DNA from: Oryzomicrobium terrae
Lineage (GTDB): Bacteria > Pseudomonadota > Gammaproteobacteria > Burkholderiales > Rhodocyclaceae
Assembly (NCBI RefSeq): GCF_008274805.1
Contig: NZ_CP022579.1
Coordinates: 1,054,001-1,118,000 of the forward strand
Reading direction: 5' to 3'
Length of the DNA stretch: 64,000 nucleotides
In this document: one piece after another, positions 36,875-46,239 of the stretch
Position numbering within the stretch: position 1 is the first letter of the stretch
Layout: each line of letters begins with the position of its first letter
The notes under the pieces: model-generated
Seen by the model: only the letters and a program-made list of their open reading frames with translations
The model's database searches: none
What the model was told of the DNA's origin: nothing
Made by a program: the position numbers and the translations under genes

Positions 36875-37741
36875 ATGGACTACGACCCTGAACCGGACCC
36901 TCGCGGCTGTGCCGTGCCTTCCGCTGCAGCGGGGGCGCAGGCATCGGGAGGCAGCGTCGATCGCAACGATGGCGAGCAGGAAAAATGGACTTACGAGCGG
37001 GTGCTCTCGCTGCGTTCCTGGACGCCGCGCCAGCTGTCGTTCCGCACCACCCGCAGCCCGAGCTTCCGCTTCACCCCGGGCCACTACGCCCGCCTAGGGC
37101 TGACGGGGCCGGACGGCAACGTGGTATGGCGCCCCTACTCGGTGGTATCGGCCGCCTACGACGAGTACCTGGAGTTCCTGGCCATTCTCGTGCCCGAGGG
37201 AGCCTTCTCGACCGGGCTGGAGAAGCTGCGGGTCGGCGATGCCCTGCAGGTGGATAAGGCCAGCTACGGCTTTCTCACCGTCGATCACCTGGCCCCGGGG
37301 CGCGATCTGTGGCTGATCGCCAGTGGCACCGGCCTCGGGCCGTTTCTCTCGATCCTGCGCGACCCGGCGGTGTGGCAGCGCTTTGAACGCCTGGTCGTGG
37401 TGCACAGCGTGCGCCAGGCCGCCGAACTGGCCTACCGGGACGAGATCGCCGCCCTGCCGCAGCATCCGTTACTCGCCGAGGGCCGGGCCGAGCTCGTTTA
37501 TCTGCCGGTGGTCACCCGGGAACCGGGCGCCACGGTGCTGACGGCGCGCATTCCCCAACTGGCCAGCGATGGCCGGTTGGAAGCGGCGGCCGGCGTGCCC
37601 CTCGATGTGGCCACGGCCCGGGTGATGGTCTGCGGCAATCCGGAGATGGCTCAGGCCATGCGCCAGTTGCTGCGCGAACGGGGATTCGCCACCGGCCGCC
37701 GCGGCATCCTCGGCCAGATGGCCTTCGAAAACTACTGGTAG
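36875..37741 (+). CDS. fpr: Ferredoxin-NADP reductase, Fpr type
   Basis: The 288-residue flavoenzyme has the FAD-binding WRPYSVVSAAYDEYLEF, the NADP-binding ASGTGLGPFLSILRDP and the C-terminal RGILGQMAFENYW. The terminal aromatic Trp stacks on the flavin in bacterial Fpr. About 35 N-terminal residues are an unusual hydrophilic extension. Start ATG 36875 has AAGGAGG upstream. Following DUF2249 in the NsrR-linked block, it may supply electrons for NO or iron-sulfur repair, perhaps with the 7Fe ferredoxin at 60196 (inference). Confidence 0.9.
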   Translation: MDYDPEPDPRGCAVPSAAAGAQASGGSVDRNDGEQEKWTYERVLSLRSWTPRQLSFRTTRSPSFRFTPGHYARLGLTGPDGNVVWRPYSVVSAAYDEYLEFLAILVPEGAFSTGLEKLRVGDALQVDKASYGFLTVDHLAPGRDLWLIASGTGLGPFLSILRDPAVWQRFERLVVVHSVRQAAELAYRDEIAALPQHPLLAEGRAELVYLPVVTREPGATVLTARIPQLASDGRLEAAAGVPLDVATARVMVCGNPEMAQAMRQLLRERGFATGRRGILGQMAFENYW

Positions 37742-37778
37742 CCCGGCCGCTACCCCCCCTTCTCATAGGATTTCGATT

Positions 37779-39011
<1,233 letters not shown>

Positions 39012-39012
39012 C

Positions 39013-39459
39013 ATGAAGCGCCATCCAGCCTTGTTGATCCTGTCGCGGGAGCACCACGCCGCCCTGTCCCTTGCCCTCGCCGCCAAGCGGGCGGTCCAGG
39101 TGGGGGAGGGGGAGGTCCGGGCCGTGGCCCGGCGCGCCCTGGCGTGCTATCGGGACGAGTTGCTGCCCCATTTCGCCGTCGAGGAGGAAACCCTGCTGCC
39201 CCTCCTGGAGCAAGCCGGGGAGGTTCAGCTGGTGCGGCGAACCCTGGACGAGCATCGCCAGCTTCACGAACTGGCGGCGACCTTGGCTTCGCCCGTGGTG
39301 GATGGGGAAGTGCTGCGCCGCTTCGGCGAATTGTTGGCCGACCACGTGCGCTTCGAGGAGCGTGAACTGTTCGACGCGGCCCAGGCGCGCGGCGTGGCCG
39401 ATGGACTGCCCGCTGTGGAATCACGTTCAGCTGCGGCTTCGTCCTGCCGGCTGGCCTGA
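39013..39459 (+). CDS. Hemerythrin-like (HHE) protein
   Basis: The 148-residue four-helix protein has the spaced ligands of hemerythrin: REHHAALSLAL, LLPHFAVEEETLLPLLEQ, DEHRQLHELAA and ADHVRFEERELF. These would bind a non-haem di-iron centre for oxygen or NO sensing and storage. Its ATG is 1 base after the serA stop, so it is co-translated with serA. The last 20 residues are variable and end CRLA. Together with nsrR and DUF2249 upstream it adds to a nitrosative-stress theme. Confidence 0.85.
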   Translation: MKRHPALLILSREHHAALSLALAAKRAVQVGEGEVRAVARRALACYRDELLPHFAVEEETLLPLLEQAGEVQLVRRTLDEHRQLHELAATLASPVVDGEVLRRFGELLADHVRFEERELFDAAQARGVADGLPAVESRSAAASSCRLA

Positions 39460-39475
39460 CGGGGGGGCGGCGGCC

Positions 39476-40567
39476 TTACGCTTTGCCTGTCAGCCCCTTG
39501 GCGGGGGTGGCCAAGCCCCGTTCGTACCAATCTCGGCTGGCATTGACCGTCCGCACCACCAGCAGCATCGCCGGCACCTCGATCAGCACTCCCACCACCG
39601 TGGCCAGGGCGGCGCCCGAATCAAAGCCGAACAGGCTGATGGCGGTGGCCACTGCCAGCTCGAAGAAGTTGCTCGCCCCGATCAGGCACGACGGGCACGC
39701 CACGGCGTGGCTTTCGCCGACCCGACGGTTGAGCCAGTAGGCCAGTCCGGCGTTGACGGCCACCTGGATGACGATGGGCACGGCGAGCAGGGCGATCACC
39801 AGGGGCTGGGCCAGGATTGCCTGGCCCTGGAAGGCGAACAACAGCACCAGAGTGGCAAGCAGGGCGGCGATGGAGGCCGGCTGCAATCGGGCCAGGGCCC
39901 CATCGAGCCGGCTGGCACCGCTGGCCAGCAGGTGGCGCCGCGCCAGTTGGGCGAGGATCACCGGGATGACGATGTACAGCCCCACCGATACCGCCAGAGT
40001 GTCCCAGGGCACGGTGATCGCCGACAGGCCGAGCAGCAGCCCCACCAGGGGCGCGAAGGCCACTACCATGATCAGATCGTTGAGGGCCACCTGGCTCAGG
40101 GTGAAGTAGGGGTCGCCGTGGGATAGCCGGCTCCACACGAACACCATGGCGGTGCATGGCGCCCCCGCCAGCAGGATCAGGCCGGCCACGTAGCTATCGA
40201 GTTGGTCCGCCGGCAGCCAGGAGGAAAACAGCTGGCGCACGAACAGCCAGCCGAGGAAAGCCATGGAAAAGGGTTTGACCAGCCAGTTCACCGCCAGGGT
40301 GACGGCGATGCCCCGGCCGTGGGCCTTTACCTGGCCCAGGGCGGAAAAATCGATGCGCATCAGCATCGGTACGATCATCACCCAGATCAGCAGCCCCACC
40401 GGCAGGTTGACCCGGGCGATTTCCCAGCCGCTCACGGTCTGGGCGACTCCCGGTGCCAACTGTCCAAGGCCGATGCCGGTAACGATGCACAGGCCTACCC
40501 ACAGGCTCAGGTAGCGCTCGAAGACGCTCATGGAGGCGGTCAGCGATGGTTGGGTAGATGGCTTCAT
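39476..40567 (-). CDS. acr3: Arsenite efflux transporter, ACR3 family
   Basis: The 363-residue protein has about ten membrane helices. The family motif LAGAPCTAMVFVWSRLSHGD contains the conserved Cys essential for arsenite transport, and later ACPSCLIGASNFFELAVA is also typical. It exports arsenite from the cell. The ATG at 40567 overlaps the end of the ArsR-ArsC fusion gene (ATGA), so the two are translated together. Confidence 0.93.
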   Translation of the reverse strand: MKPSTQPSLTASMSVFERYLSLWVGLCIVTGIGLGQLAPGVAQTVSGWEIARVNLPVGLLIWVMIVPMLMRIDFSALGQVKAHGRGIAVTLAVNWLVKPFSMAFLGWLFVRQLFSSWLPADQLDSYVAGLILLAGAPCTAMVFVWSRLSHGDPYFTLSQVALNDLIMVVAFAPLVGLLLGLSAITVPWDTLAVSVGLYIVIPVILAQLARRHLLASGASRLDGALARLQPASIAALLATLVLLFAFQGQAILAQPLVIALLAVPIVIQVAVNAGLAYWLNRRVGESHAVACPSCLIGASNFFELAVATAISLFGFDSGAALATVVGVLIEVPAMLLVVRTVNASRDWYERGLATPAKGLTGKA

Positions 40568-41445
40568 GCGGCGATCTCCGTGCCGATGCGGTTCAACTGT
40601 CGGGCCAGTTCGGCGCGATTTCCCACGGTGAAGCTGCCGGCGGGCAAGGACAGCAGGGCATCGATGCGTTGGCTCAGGGTCGTCCAGGTGGCGGCGAAGG
40701 CGGCACGGCGGGTGGCGTCGTCACCGGCGACGGCGGCCGGATCGGGCTGCCCCCAGTGGGCCCGTGCCGGTGCTCCGGGCCAGATTGGGCAGGCTTCGTC
40801 GGCGGCATTGGCGCAGACCGTGATCACCAGGTCGATGGCCGGTGCGTCGGGACGATCGGCGGCGAATTCATCCCAGGACTTGCTGCGCAGACCGCCCGTT
40901 GCCATCGCCCGATCGGCCAGAAAGGCCAGGGCATCCGGATTGACCCGGCCGGTCGGCCGACTACCGGCGCTGTAGGCGTGGAAGGTGACGCCGTCGGATC
41001 GGCCCGGCGCCGCTCCTCGACTGGCGAGCAGCACCTCGGCCAGGATCGAGCGGGCCGAGTTGCCGGTGCACAGGAACAGTACGTTGAATGGCGAGGGCCG
41101 GAGGCTGGAACAGGAACTGAGGGGCGGGTTACCTACCTCGCAGGACGATGCGCCGCCCGGGGTTCCGGCGCAGCATTCGGCCGTGAGAAACGCCACCAGT
41201 CCGCCAATCTCGGCGAGGCAGGGCCGGTAGCGGACGTAACGCCCCTCCGGGAGGGCGGCCACCAACCCGGCTTCGGCCAGGGTGCGCAAATGAAACGACA
41301 GGGTGTTGGGCGCCACCGCCAGGGCGCTGGCCACTTCGCCGGCAGTCAGCCCCTCCGGCGCGTGGCGGATGAGCAGGCGGTACAGGTCGAGGCGGGTGCC
41401 TTGGGCGAGGGCGGCCAGGGCACGGGTAGCGGTTGTTGTGTCCAT
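40564..41445 (-). CDS. ArsR-ArsC fusion: arsenic repressor joined to arsenate reductase
   Basis: The 293-residue protein starts with an ArsR winged helix (about 1-90; RLDLYRLLIRHAPEGLTAGEVASAL, NTLSFHLRTLAEAGLV). A Cys-rich linker follows (LTAECCAG, SSCEVG, LSSCSSL). From about 120 a low-molecular-weight phosphatase-type arsenate reductase has the P-loop LFLCTGNSARSILAE and VITVCANAADEACP. Normally these are separate proteins. The fusion links sensing and arsenate reduction. It is the first gene of the operon with acr3. Confidence 0.9.
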   Translation of the reverse strand: MDTTTATRALAALAQGTRLDLYRLLIRHAPEGLTAGEVASALAVAPNTLSFHLRTLAEAGLVAALPEGRYVRYRPCLAEIGGLVAFLTAECCAGTPGGASSCEVGNPPLSSCSSLRPSPFNVLFLCTGNSARSILAEVLLASRGAAPGRSDGVTFHAYSAGSRPTGRVNPDALAFLADRAMATGGLRSKSWDEFAADRPDAPAIDLVITVCANAADEACPIWPGAPARAHWGQPDPAAVAGDDATRRAAFAATWTTLSQRIDALLSLPAGSFTVGNRAELARQLNRIGTEIAA

Positions 41446-41450
41446 GCTTC

Positions 41451-41477
41451 GATATTTCAACAAGTGTCGAAATATTC
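41451..41477. promoter_or_regulatory. Probable ArsR operator
   Basis: ATATTTC at 41452-41458 and GAAATAT at 41469-41475 form an inverted repeat just upstream of the fusion gene start, where an ArsR repressor normally binds. Confidence 0.6.
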
Positions 41478-41528
41478 TTGGGCAAAATCCCCTCTTTGAC
41501 AACCGGCAGCCGTTCGCACCACGCCGTG

Positions 41529-42542
41529 TTAGCGCAGCCCGGACAGATGGCGGGTGTGCTCCGAGACGGCGGTCTGGGCCGGGCGCTGTCCCTGGCGGAT
41601 TTCGTCGGCCTGTTCTTCGAGCCGGGCAGTGAGGAAGTCGAGGAACACCCGTACCCGGGCCGGCATGCGCCGCGAGGGCAACAGGGCATAGGCCGGCATC
41701 GGCGGCATGTTCCAGTCCGCCAGTACCGGCACCAGTTGGCCGCTGAGCAGGTCGTCCTGAACCAGGGGCAGGGGCAGCACGGCGATGCCCAGGCCCTCCA
41801 GGCATAAGCGGCGCACCATGCTGATGTTGTTCATGGTGCAGCGCCCGCCGATGCCTACGGTCGTCCGTTCCCCCTCCCGGCACAGGCTCCAGGTGGTCTC
41901 CGGGCGGACCAGGGTGATGCGCAGGCACTCGTGCAGCGCCAGTTCAGCCGGGTGGGCCGGGGTGCCGCGCTCGGCCAGGTAGGCCGGGCTGGCGTAGAGG
42001 GCGCGGCCAACGGCGGCGAGCTGACGCACCACCAGGTTGGCATCCGAAGGCAGGCCCATGCGGATCGCCACGTCGAAGTGCTCTTCCATGCCGTCGGTAC
42101 GCCGCGGCGACAGGTCCAGGTCGAAGGTGATGTCCGGGTAGCGCTGGGCGAAGGCGGCGATATAGGGCGCCATCCACAACACGCCGAACTCCACCGGCAT
42201 CGACACGCGCAGTTGGCCCCGGGGCGAGTCGCGCAGATCCTGGAGCTGGGCGTGGGCGGCCTGGGCCTCGTCCACCAGGCGGCTGGCCCGCTCGAAGTAG
42301 TCGCTGCCGGCCAAGGTCAGGTCGATGCGCCGGGTGGTACGGGTCAGGAGCTGGACCCCGACCTCCCGTTCCAGGGCGGTGATGCGCCGCGACAGCGTGG
42401 ACTTGGGCAGGCGCAGGGCGGCGGCCGCCGCGGTAAAGCTCTTCTGCCGTGCCACCTCGACGAACAGGGCCATGTCACGCAGCAGGTCGGTGTTGGGCGA
42501 GGGCAAAAACGCCGGTGGAATGGGGGAGGTGGGGGAGGGCAT
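41529..42542 (-). CDS. LysR-family transcriptional regulator
   Basis: The 337-residue regulator has an N-terminal helix-turn-helix (FVEVARQKSFTAAAAALRLPKSTLSRRITALEREVGVQLL, about 27-67) and a periplasmic-binding-type effector domain (SMPVEFGVLWMAPYIAAF onward). The type is the CrgA/DsdC-like group often controlling pirin or efflux genes. ATG at 42542 is divergent from the pirin gene, whose product and the downstream pump are the likely targets. Confidence 0.92.
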   Translation of the reverse strand: MPSPTSPIPPAFLPSPNTDLLRDMALFVEVARQKSFTAAAAALRLPKSTLSRRITALEREVGVQLLTRTTRRIDLTLAGSDYFERASRLVDEAQAAHAQLQDLRDSPRGQLRVSMPVEFGVLWMAPYIAAFAQRYPDITFDLDLSPRRTDGMEEHFDVAIRMGLPSDANLVVRQLAAVGRALYASPAYLAERGTPAHPAELALHECLRITLVRPETTWSLCREGERTTVGIGGRCTMNNISMVRRLCLEGLGIAVLPLPLVQDDLLSGQLVPVLADWNMPPMPAYALLPSRRMPARVRVFLDFLTARLEEQADEIRQGQRPAQTAVSEHTRHLSGLR

Positions 42543-42563
42543 TGTTGCTCCAATGAAACAATG
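42540..42563. promoter_or_regulatory. Inverted repeat at the LysR/pirin divergent promoter
   Basis: CATTGTT (42540-42546) faces AACAATG (42557-42563) across 10 bases, overlapping the regulator's start codon. This fits an autoregulatory LysR-type box. Confidence 0.5.
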
Positions 42564-42637
42564 TGTCCCATATTGGTGGCTTTATCGGCCCTAGTAAAGG
42601 GGGGATCATGGCCCCTCGTTTTTACTCGAGGGCCGCC

Positions 42638-43348
42638 ATGATCACCTTGCGCCCAGCCCAGGAAAGGGGCCATGCCAACCACGGCTGGCTCGATTCCTGG
42701 CACAGCTTTTCCTTCGCCGACTACTTCGACCCGGCCCACATGGGCTGGGGGCCGCTGCGCGTCATCAACGACGACACCGTGGCGCCTGACCAGGGGTTTT
42801 CCACCCACGGCCACCGGGACATGGAGATCATCAGCTACGTCCTCGATGGTGCCCTGGAACACCGGGACAGCCTGGGCACCGGCTCGGTGATCCGTCCTGG
42901 CGAGGTGCAGCGCATGAGCGCCGGCCGGGGCATCTTGCACAGCGAGTACAACCCTTCTTCAGTAGAACCGGTGCATTTCCTGCAGATCTGGATCGAGCCG
43001 GCGGTGCGCGGCATCGCCCCCGATTACGAGCAAGTGGCCCTGGCCCCGCCGGGCGAGGGCGGCGGGCTACAACTGGTGGCCTCGCCCCAGGGCGGCAACG
43101 GGACGGTGCGCCTGCACCAGGACGTGCGCCTCTACGCCGCCCACCTGGGGGGCGGCCAGTCAGACTCCCTGAGCCTGCTGCCGGGGCGGCTGGCCTACGT
43201 CCATGTCGCCCGGGGTTCCCTGGTCCTGAATGGCCTGGCCCTGGGGGATGGCGATGGGGCTCGCATTGGTGATGAATCCCTCCTGGAACTGAGCGCCACC
43301 GGGACGGGGGCCGAGGTACTGGTGTTCGACCTGCCGCCGGGCGACTGA
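42638..43348 (+). CDS. Pirin family protein
   Basis: The 236-residue bicupin has the pirin metal motif with THGHRDMEIISYVLDGALEHRDS and GRGILHSEYN, supplying His and Glu ligands of the N-terminal cupin. Bacterial pirins of this type (YhhW) can have quercetinase activity and respond to redox or aromatic stress. ATG 42638 has GAGGG six bases upstream; the upstream start at 42608 lacks it. It is divergent from the LysR gene and precedes the drug pump operon. Confidence 0.9.
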   Translation: MITLRPAQERGHANHGWLDSWHSFSFADYFDPAHMGWGPLRVINDDTVAPDQGFSTHGHRDMEIISYVLDGALEHRDSLGTGSVIRPGEVQRMSAGRGILHSEYNPSSVEPVHFLQIWIEPAVRGIAPDYEQVALAPPGEGGGLQLVASPQGGNGTVRLHQDVRLYAAHLGGGQSDSLSLLPGRLAYVHVARGSLVLNGLALGDGDGARIGDESLLELSATGTGAEVLVFDLPPGD

Positions 43349-43360
43349 TCCGCCAACAAC

Positions 43361-43393
43361 GGCCGTCCGGTCTTTGCCGGCACGGCCCTCTTT
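43361..43393 (+). terminator. Possible weak terminator after the pirin gene
   Basis: GGCCGT at 43361-43366 pairs with ACGGCC at 43382-43387, with an inner CCGG/CCGG pairing, followed by CTCTTT. The T-run is imperfect. Confidence 0.35.
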
Positions 43394-43417
43394 GATTCTT
43401 CCGGAGTTCTCGACGCC

Positions 43418-44995
43418 ATGAATCGTCATTCCTCTCCGTTCCCGCCGCGCCTCCTGGCGGCGGCCGTGGCCCTGGCCGGGGCGGCCAGCCTCACCGGGTG
43501 CGCCGTAGTTGCCCCGGGACCGGTGCCATTGGCCTATGCGCCGGAGGCCCTGGAACAGGCCGCTGCCCAGCCGGCGCGGCCCTGGCCCCAGGCCGGCTGG
43601 TGGCACGGCTACGGCGATCCCCAGTTGGACCGCTTGATCGACACCGCTCTAGCCGGCAACCCCAGCCTGGAGGCGGCCCGTGCTCGGGTCGAACAGGCCC
43701 GCCGCCAGGCCGATGTCCTGGCCGGGCGCGACAGCCTGCAGGTGGGGGCCCAGGCCTCCACCGACCGGATCAAATATTCCGAGACCTACATCATCCCGCC
43801 GGCAGTGGCCAAGAACCTGCAGACCGACAGCCTGCTCGCCCTTAGCCTGTCCTGGGACCTGGACCTGTGGGGGCGCAATCGGGAGGCCGTGGCCGCCCGG
43901 CTCGGCCTGGCCCGGGCTGCCGAGGCGGATGCCCACCTGGCGGCCCTGGCGTTGTCGTCCCGGGTCGCGGCGGTCTACTTCGACCTGCTCGCCGCCTGGC
44001 AGGAGCAGGGCCTGGTCGAGTCTCGCCAGGGGCTGGTGGCCGATCTTTCCGCCGCCGCCGGCCGCCGTGTCGCCGCCGGCCTGTCGCCGGCCACCGAGCG
44101 CCTGCTGCGCGAAACCAGCCAGGAGCAGGATGCCGCCCGCCGCGCCGCCCTGGCCGCGCGCATCCAGACCGATCTGGCGGTGCTCGCCGAGCTGAGCGCC
44201 AGCGGCCGCCCAGCCGCAGCGGATGCGCCGACGTTGCGCCTGCAACCCCGCCCCCTGCCGGTGGCCGACCGGGCCGGGCTGCCCGCCGACCTGTCGGCGG
44301 AACTGCTGTTGCGCCGCCCCGACCTGGCGGCCCTGGAGGCGCGCTGGCAGGCGGCCGTTCATGCCAAGGCCTCGGCCCGGGCCGACCGGCTGCCCCAGTT
44401 GTCCCTGTCGGCCCTGCTCGGTTTCCAGACCCTGACCTTCGACAAGCTGCTCAATGGCGCCAGCGGCACCTATTCCCTGGGGCCGGCCTTGTCCCTGCCG
44501 ATTCTCGACGGCGGCGCCCGAGCGGCCACGGTGGCCCTGCGCGACGCGGAAATCGACGAGGCCCTGGCGACCCTCCGTCAGGGCGCTGCCGCCGCCCTGC
44601 GCGAAGCGGTCAGTGCTGCCGCCAGCGTTGCCAGCGAGAGCCAGCAATCCCTTGCCCTGGCCGGCGCCGCGGCCCGCCAAGCTGAGGTGGCCCAGCGCAC
44701 CGAGCGGCGTGTCGCCGCCGGCCTCGATCCGGCGCCGGCCGCCTGGGACGCCCGCTACCGGGCGCTCCAGGCCGAGCAGGAGCGCCTCGCCGCCGACACC
44801 CGGCGCCTTGCCGCCGATGTGGCCCTGGTGCGCGCCCTGGGGGGCGGTTACCGGCAGTCGGCCGAGGCCGCGCCAGTGTCGCCTGCCACCGCCACCACCA
44901 ACGCTCCGGCAGGCGCATCCTCCTTTTCCAGCCCCGCGGGTAGCCTGATCCGCCCGGTGGGCCTTGCCTCCCCCAAGGAAACAAACCATGGCTGA
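43418..44995 (+). CDS. Outer membrane efflux lipoprotein, NodT/OprM family
   Basis: The 525-residue protein has a lipoprotein signal with lipobox ASLTGCAVV. Two repeats of the outer membrane factor domain follow (first with PQAGWWHGYGDPQLDRLI and LSWDLDLWGRNREAVAAR; second with LLLRRPDLAALEARWQAAVHAKASAR). It forms the outer membrane channel of a tripartite pump. The C-terminal 35 residues are a Ser/Thr/Ala tail. The end overlaps the next gene by 8 bases. Confidence 0.93.
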   Translation: MNRHSSPFPPRLLAAAVALAGAASLTGCAVVAPGPVPLAYAPEALEQAAAQPARPWPQAGWWHGYGDPQLDRLIDTALAGNPSLEAARARVEQARRQADVLAGRDSLQVGAQASTDRIKYSETYIIPPAVAKNLQTDSLLALSLSWDLDLWGRNREAVAARLGLARAAEADAHLAALALSSRVAAVYFDLLAAWQEQGLVESRQGLVADLSAAAGRRVAAGLSPATERLLRETSQEQDAARRAALAARIQTDLAVLAELSASGRPAAADAPTLRLQPRPLPVADRAGLPADLSAELLLRRPDLAALEARWQAAVHAKASARADRLPQLSLSALLGFQTLTFDKLLNGASGTYSLGPALSLPILDGGARAATVALRDAEIDEALATLRQGAAAALREAVSAAASVASESQQSLALAGAAARQAEVAQRTERRVAAGLDPAPAAWDARYRALQAEQERLAADTRRLAADVALVRALGGGYRQSAEAAPVSPATATTNAPAGASSFSSPAGSLIRPVGLASPKETNHG

Positions 44996-46238
44996 ACAAA
45001 ACAATAATTCCTCCAACGGCGCGTCCTCGTCCCGTAACGGCGGCGCCACCAGCCCGGCCCGCAAGCGCGGCCTGCGTCTGGTGGCGGGGCTCTTCCTAAT
45101 TGGTGTGGCGGCCTTTGTCGTGTGGTACCTGACCGTCAGCCGTTACCGGGAAAGCACCGACAACGCCTACGTGGCTGCCGATTCGGTGACCGTGGCGTCG
45201 CGCATTGCCGGCACGGTCCAGGCCGTGGCCGTGGGCGAGACCGACGGGGTGCAGCCCGGCCAGTGGCTGGTCCGCATCGACGACCGGGACGCCCGGGTGG
45301 CCCTGGCCCGGGCCCGGGCCGAACTCCTGGAAACGGTGCGTGACCTGGCCCAGTTGCGGGAACGGGAAAAGAGCCTGGGCGCCCAACTGGCGGCGCGCAA
45401 CCTGGAGCTGGCCGAGTCCCGCGACAACCTGGCCCGGCGCGAGCCCCTGGCCGCCGACCGCACGGTGTCCGCCGAGGAACTGGCCCACGCCAAGTCGGCG
45501 GTACAACTGGCCGAAGCCCGCGCCCAATCCGCCGAACGCGAGCGTGCTGCGGTGAGCGCCGCCCTGGGCGAGGGCTCCCTGTCGGCCCACCCCCGGGTGG
45601 ATGCGGCGGTGGCCCGCTACACCCAGGCAGCCCTGAATGCCTCCTACACCACCATCGCCGCTCCGCTGGCCGGGGTGGTGGCCAAGAAGGCGGTGCAGCC
45701 TGGCCAGGTGGTGGCTCCCAACCAGCCCCTGCTGACCCTGACCCCCCTGGGGGGCGCCTGGGTCGAGGCCAACTTCAAGGAAAGCCAGCTGAAGAATGTG
45801 CGCATCGGCCAGCCGGTGACCCTGGAAGCGGACGTCTACGGCAGCAGCGTCGAGTATGAAGGCACCGTGGTCGGTATCGGCGCCGGGACTGGCGCGGCCT
45901 TTGCCCTGCTGCCGGCGCAGAACGCCACCGGCAACTGGATCAAGGTGACCCAGCGAGTGCCGGTGCGTATCGCTCTCAAGCCCGATACCGTGGCCAAGTA
46001 CCCGCTGCGGGTGGGGCTGTCGATGGACGTGACGGTCAACACCAAGGATCGTAGCGGCGCTCTGCTGCCCACCGCCAGCCCGGCCCAGGCGCCCCAGGCC
46101 GCGGCCAACGACGAGGCGGTGCTGAAGTCGGCCGAGGACGAGGCCCGGGGGTGGGTGCGTACGGCGCTGGGCGAATCCGCCGAGCGCGGTGAGCGCAACG
46201 TGTCGAGTGCCGCGCCAGCCGCGAAGGCGAAAGGCTGA
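44988..46238 (+). CDS. emrA: Membrane fusion protein, EmrA/HlyD family
   Basis: The 416-residue periplasmic adaptor has an N-terminal TM (LVAGLFLIGVAAFVVWYLTV), then the EmrA pattern RYRESTDNAYVAADSVTVASRIAGTV. A coiled-coil hairpin (about 100-200) and the barrel with VAPNQPLLTLTPLGGAWVEANFKESQL follow. The C-terminal 50 residues are a variable Ala-rich tail. ATG 44988 has AAGGA upstream. It links the outer membrane channel with the following EmrB-like transporter. Confidence 0.93.
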   Translation: MAEQNNNSSNGASSSRNGGATSPARKRGLRLVAGLFLIGVAAFVVWYLTVSRYRESTDNAYVAADSVTVASRIAGTVQAVAVGETDGVQPGQWLVRIDDRDARVALARARAELLETVRDLAQLREREKSLGAQLAARNLELAESRDNLARREPLAADRTVSAEELAHAKSAVQLAEARAQSAERERAAVSAALGEGSLSAHPRVDAAVARYTQAALNASYTTIAAPLAGVVAKKAVQPGQVVAPNQPLLTLTPLGGAWVEANFKESQLKNVRIGQPVTLEADVYGSSVEYEGTVVGIGAGTGAAFALLPAQNATGNWIKVTQRVPVRIALKPDTVAKYPLRVGLSMDVTVNTKDRSGALLPTASPAQAPQAAANDEAVLKSAEDEARGWVRTALGESAERGERNVSSAAPAAKAKG

Positions 46239-46239
46239 C

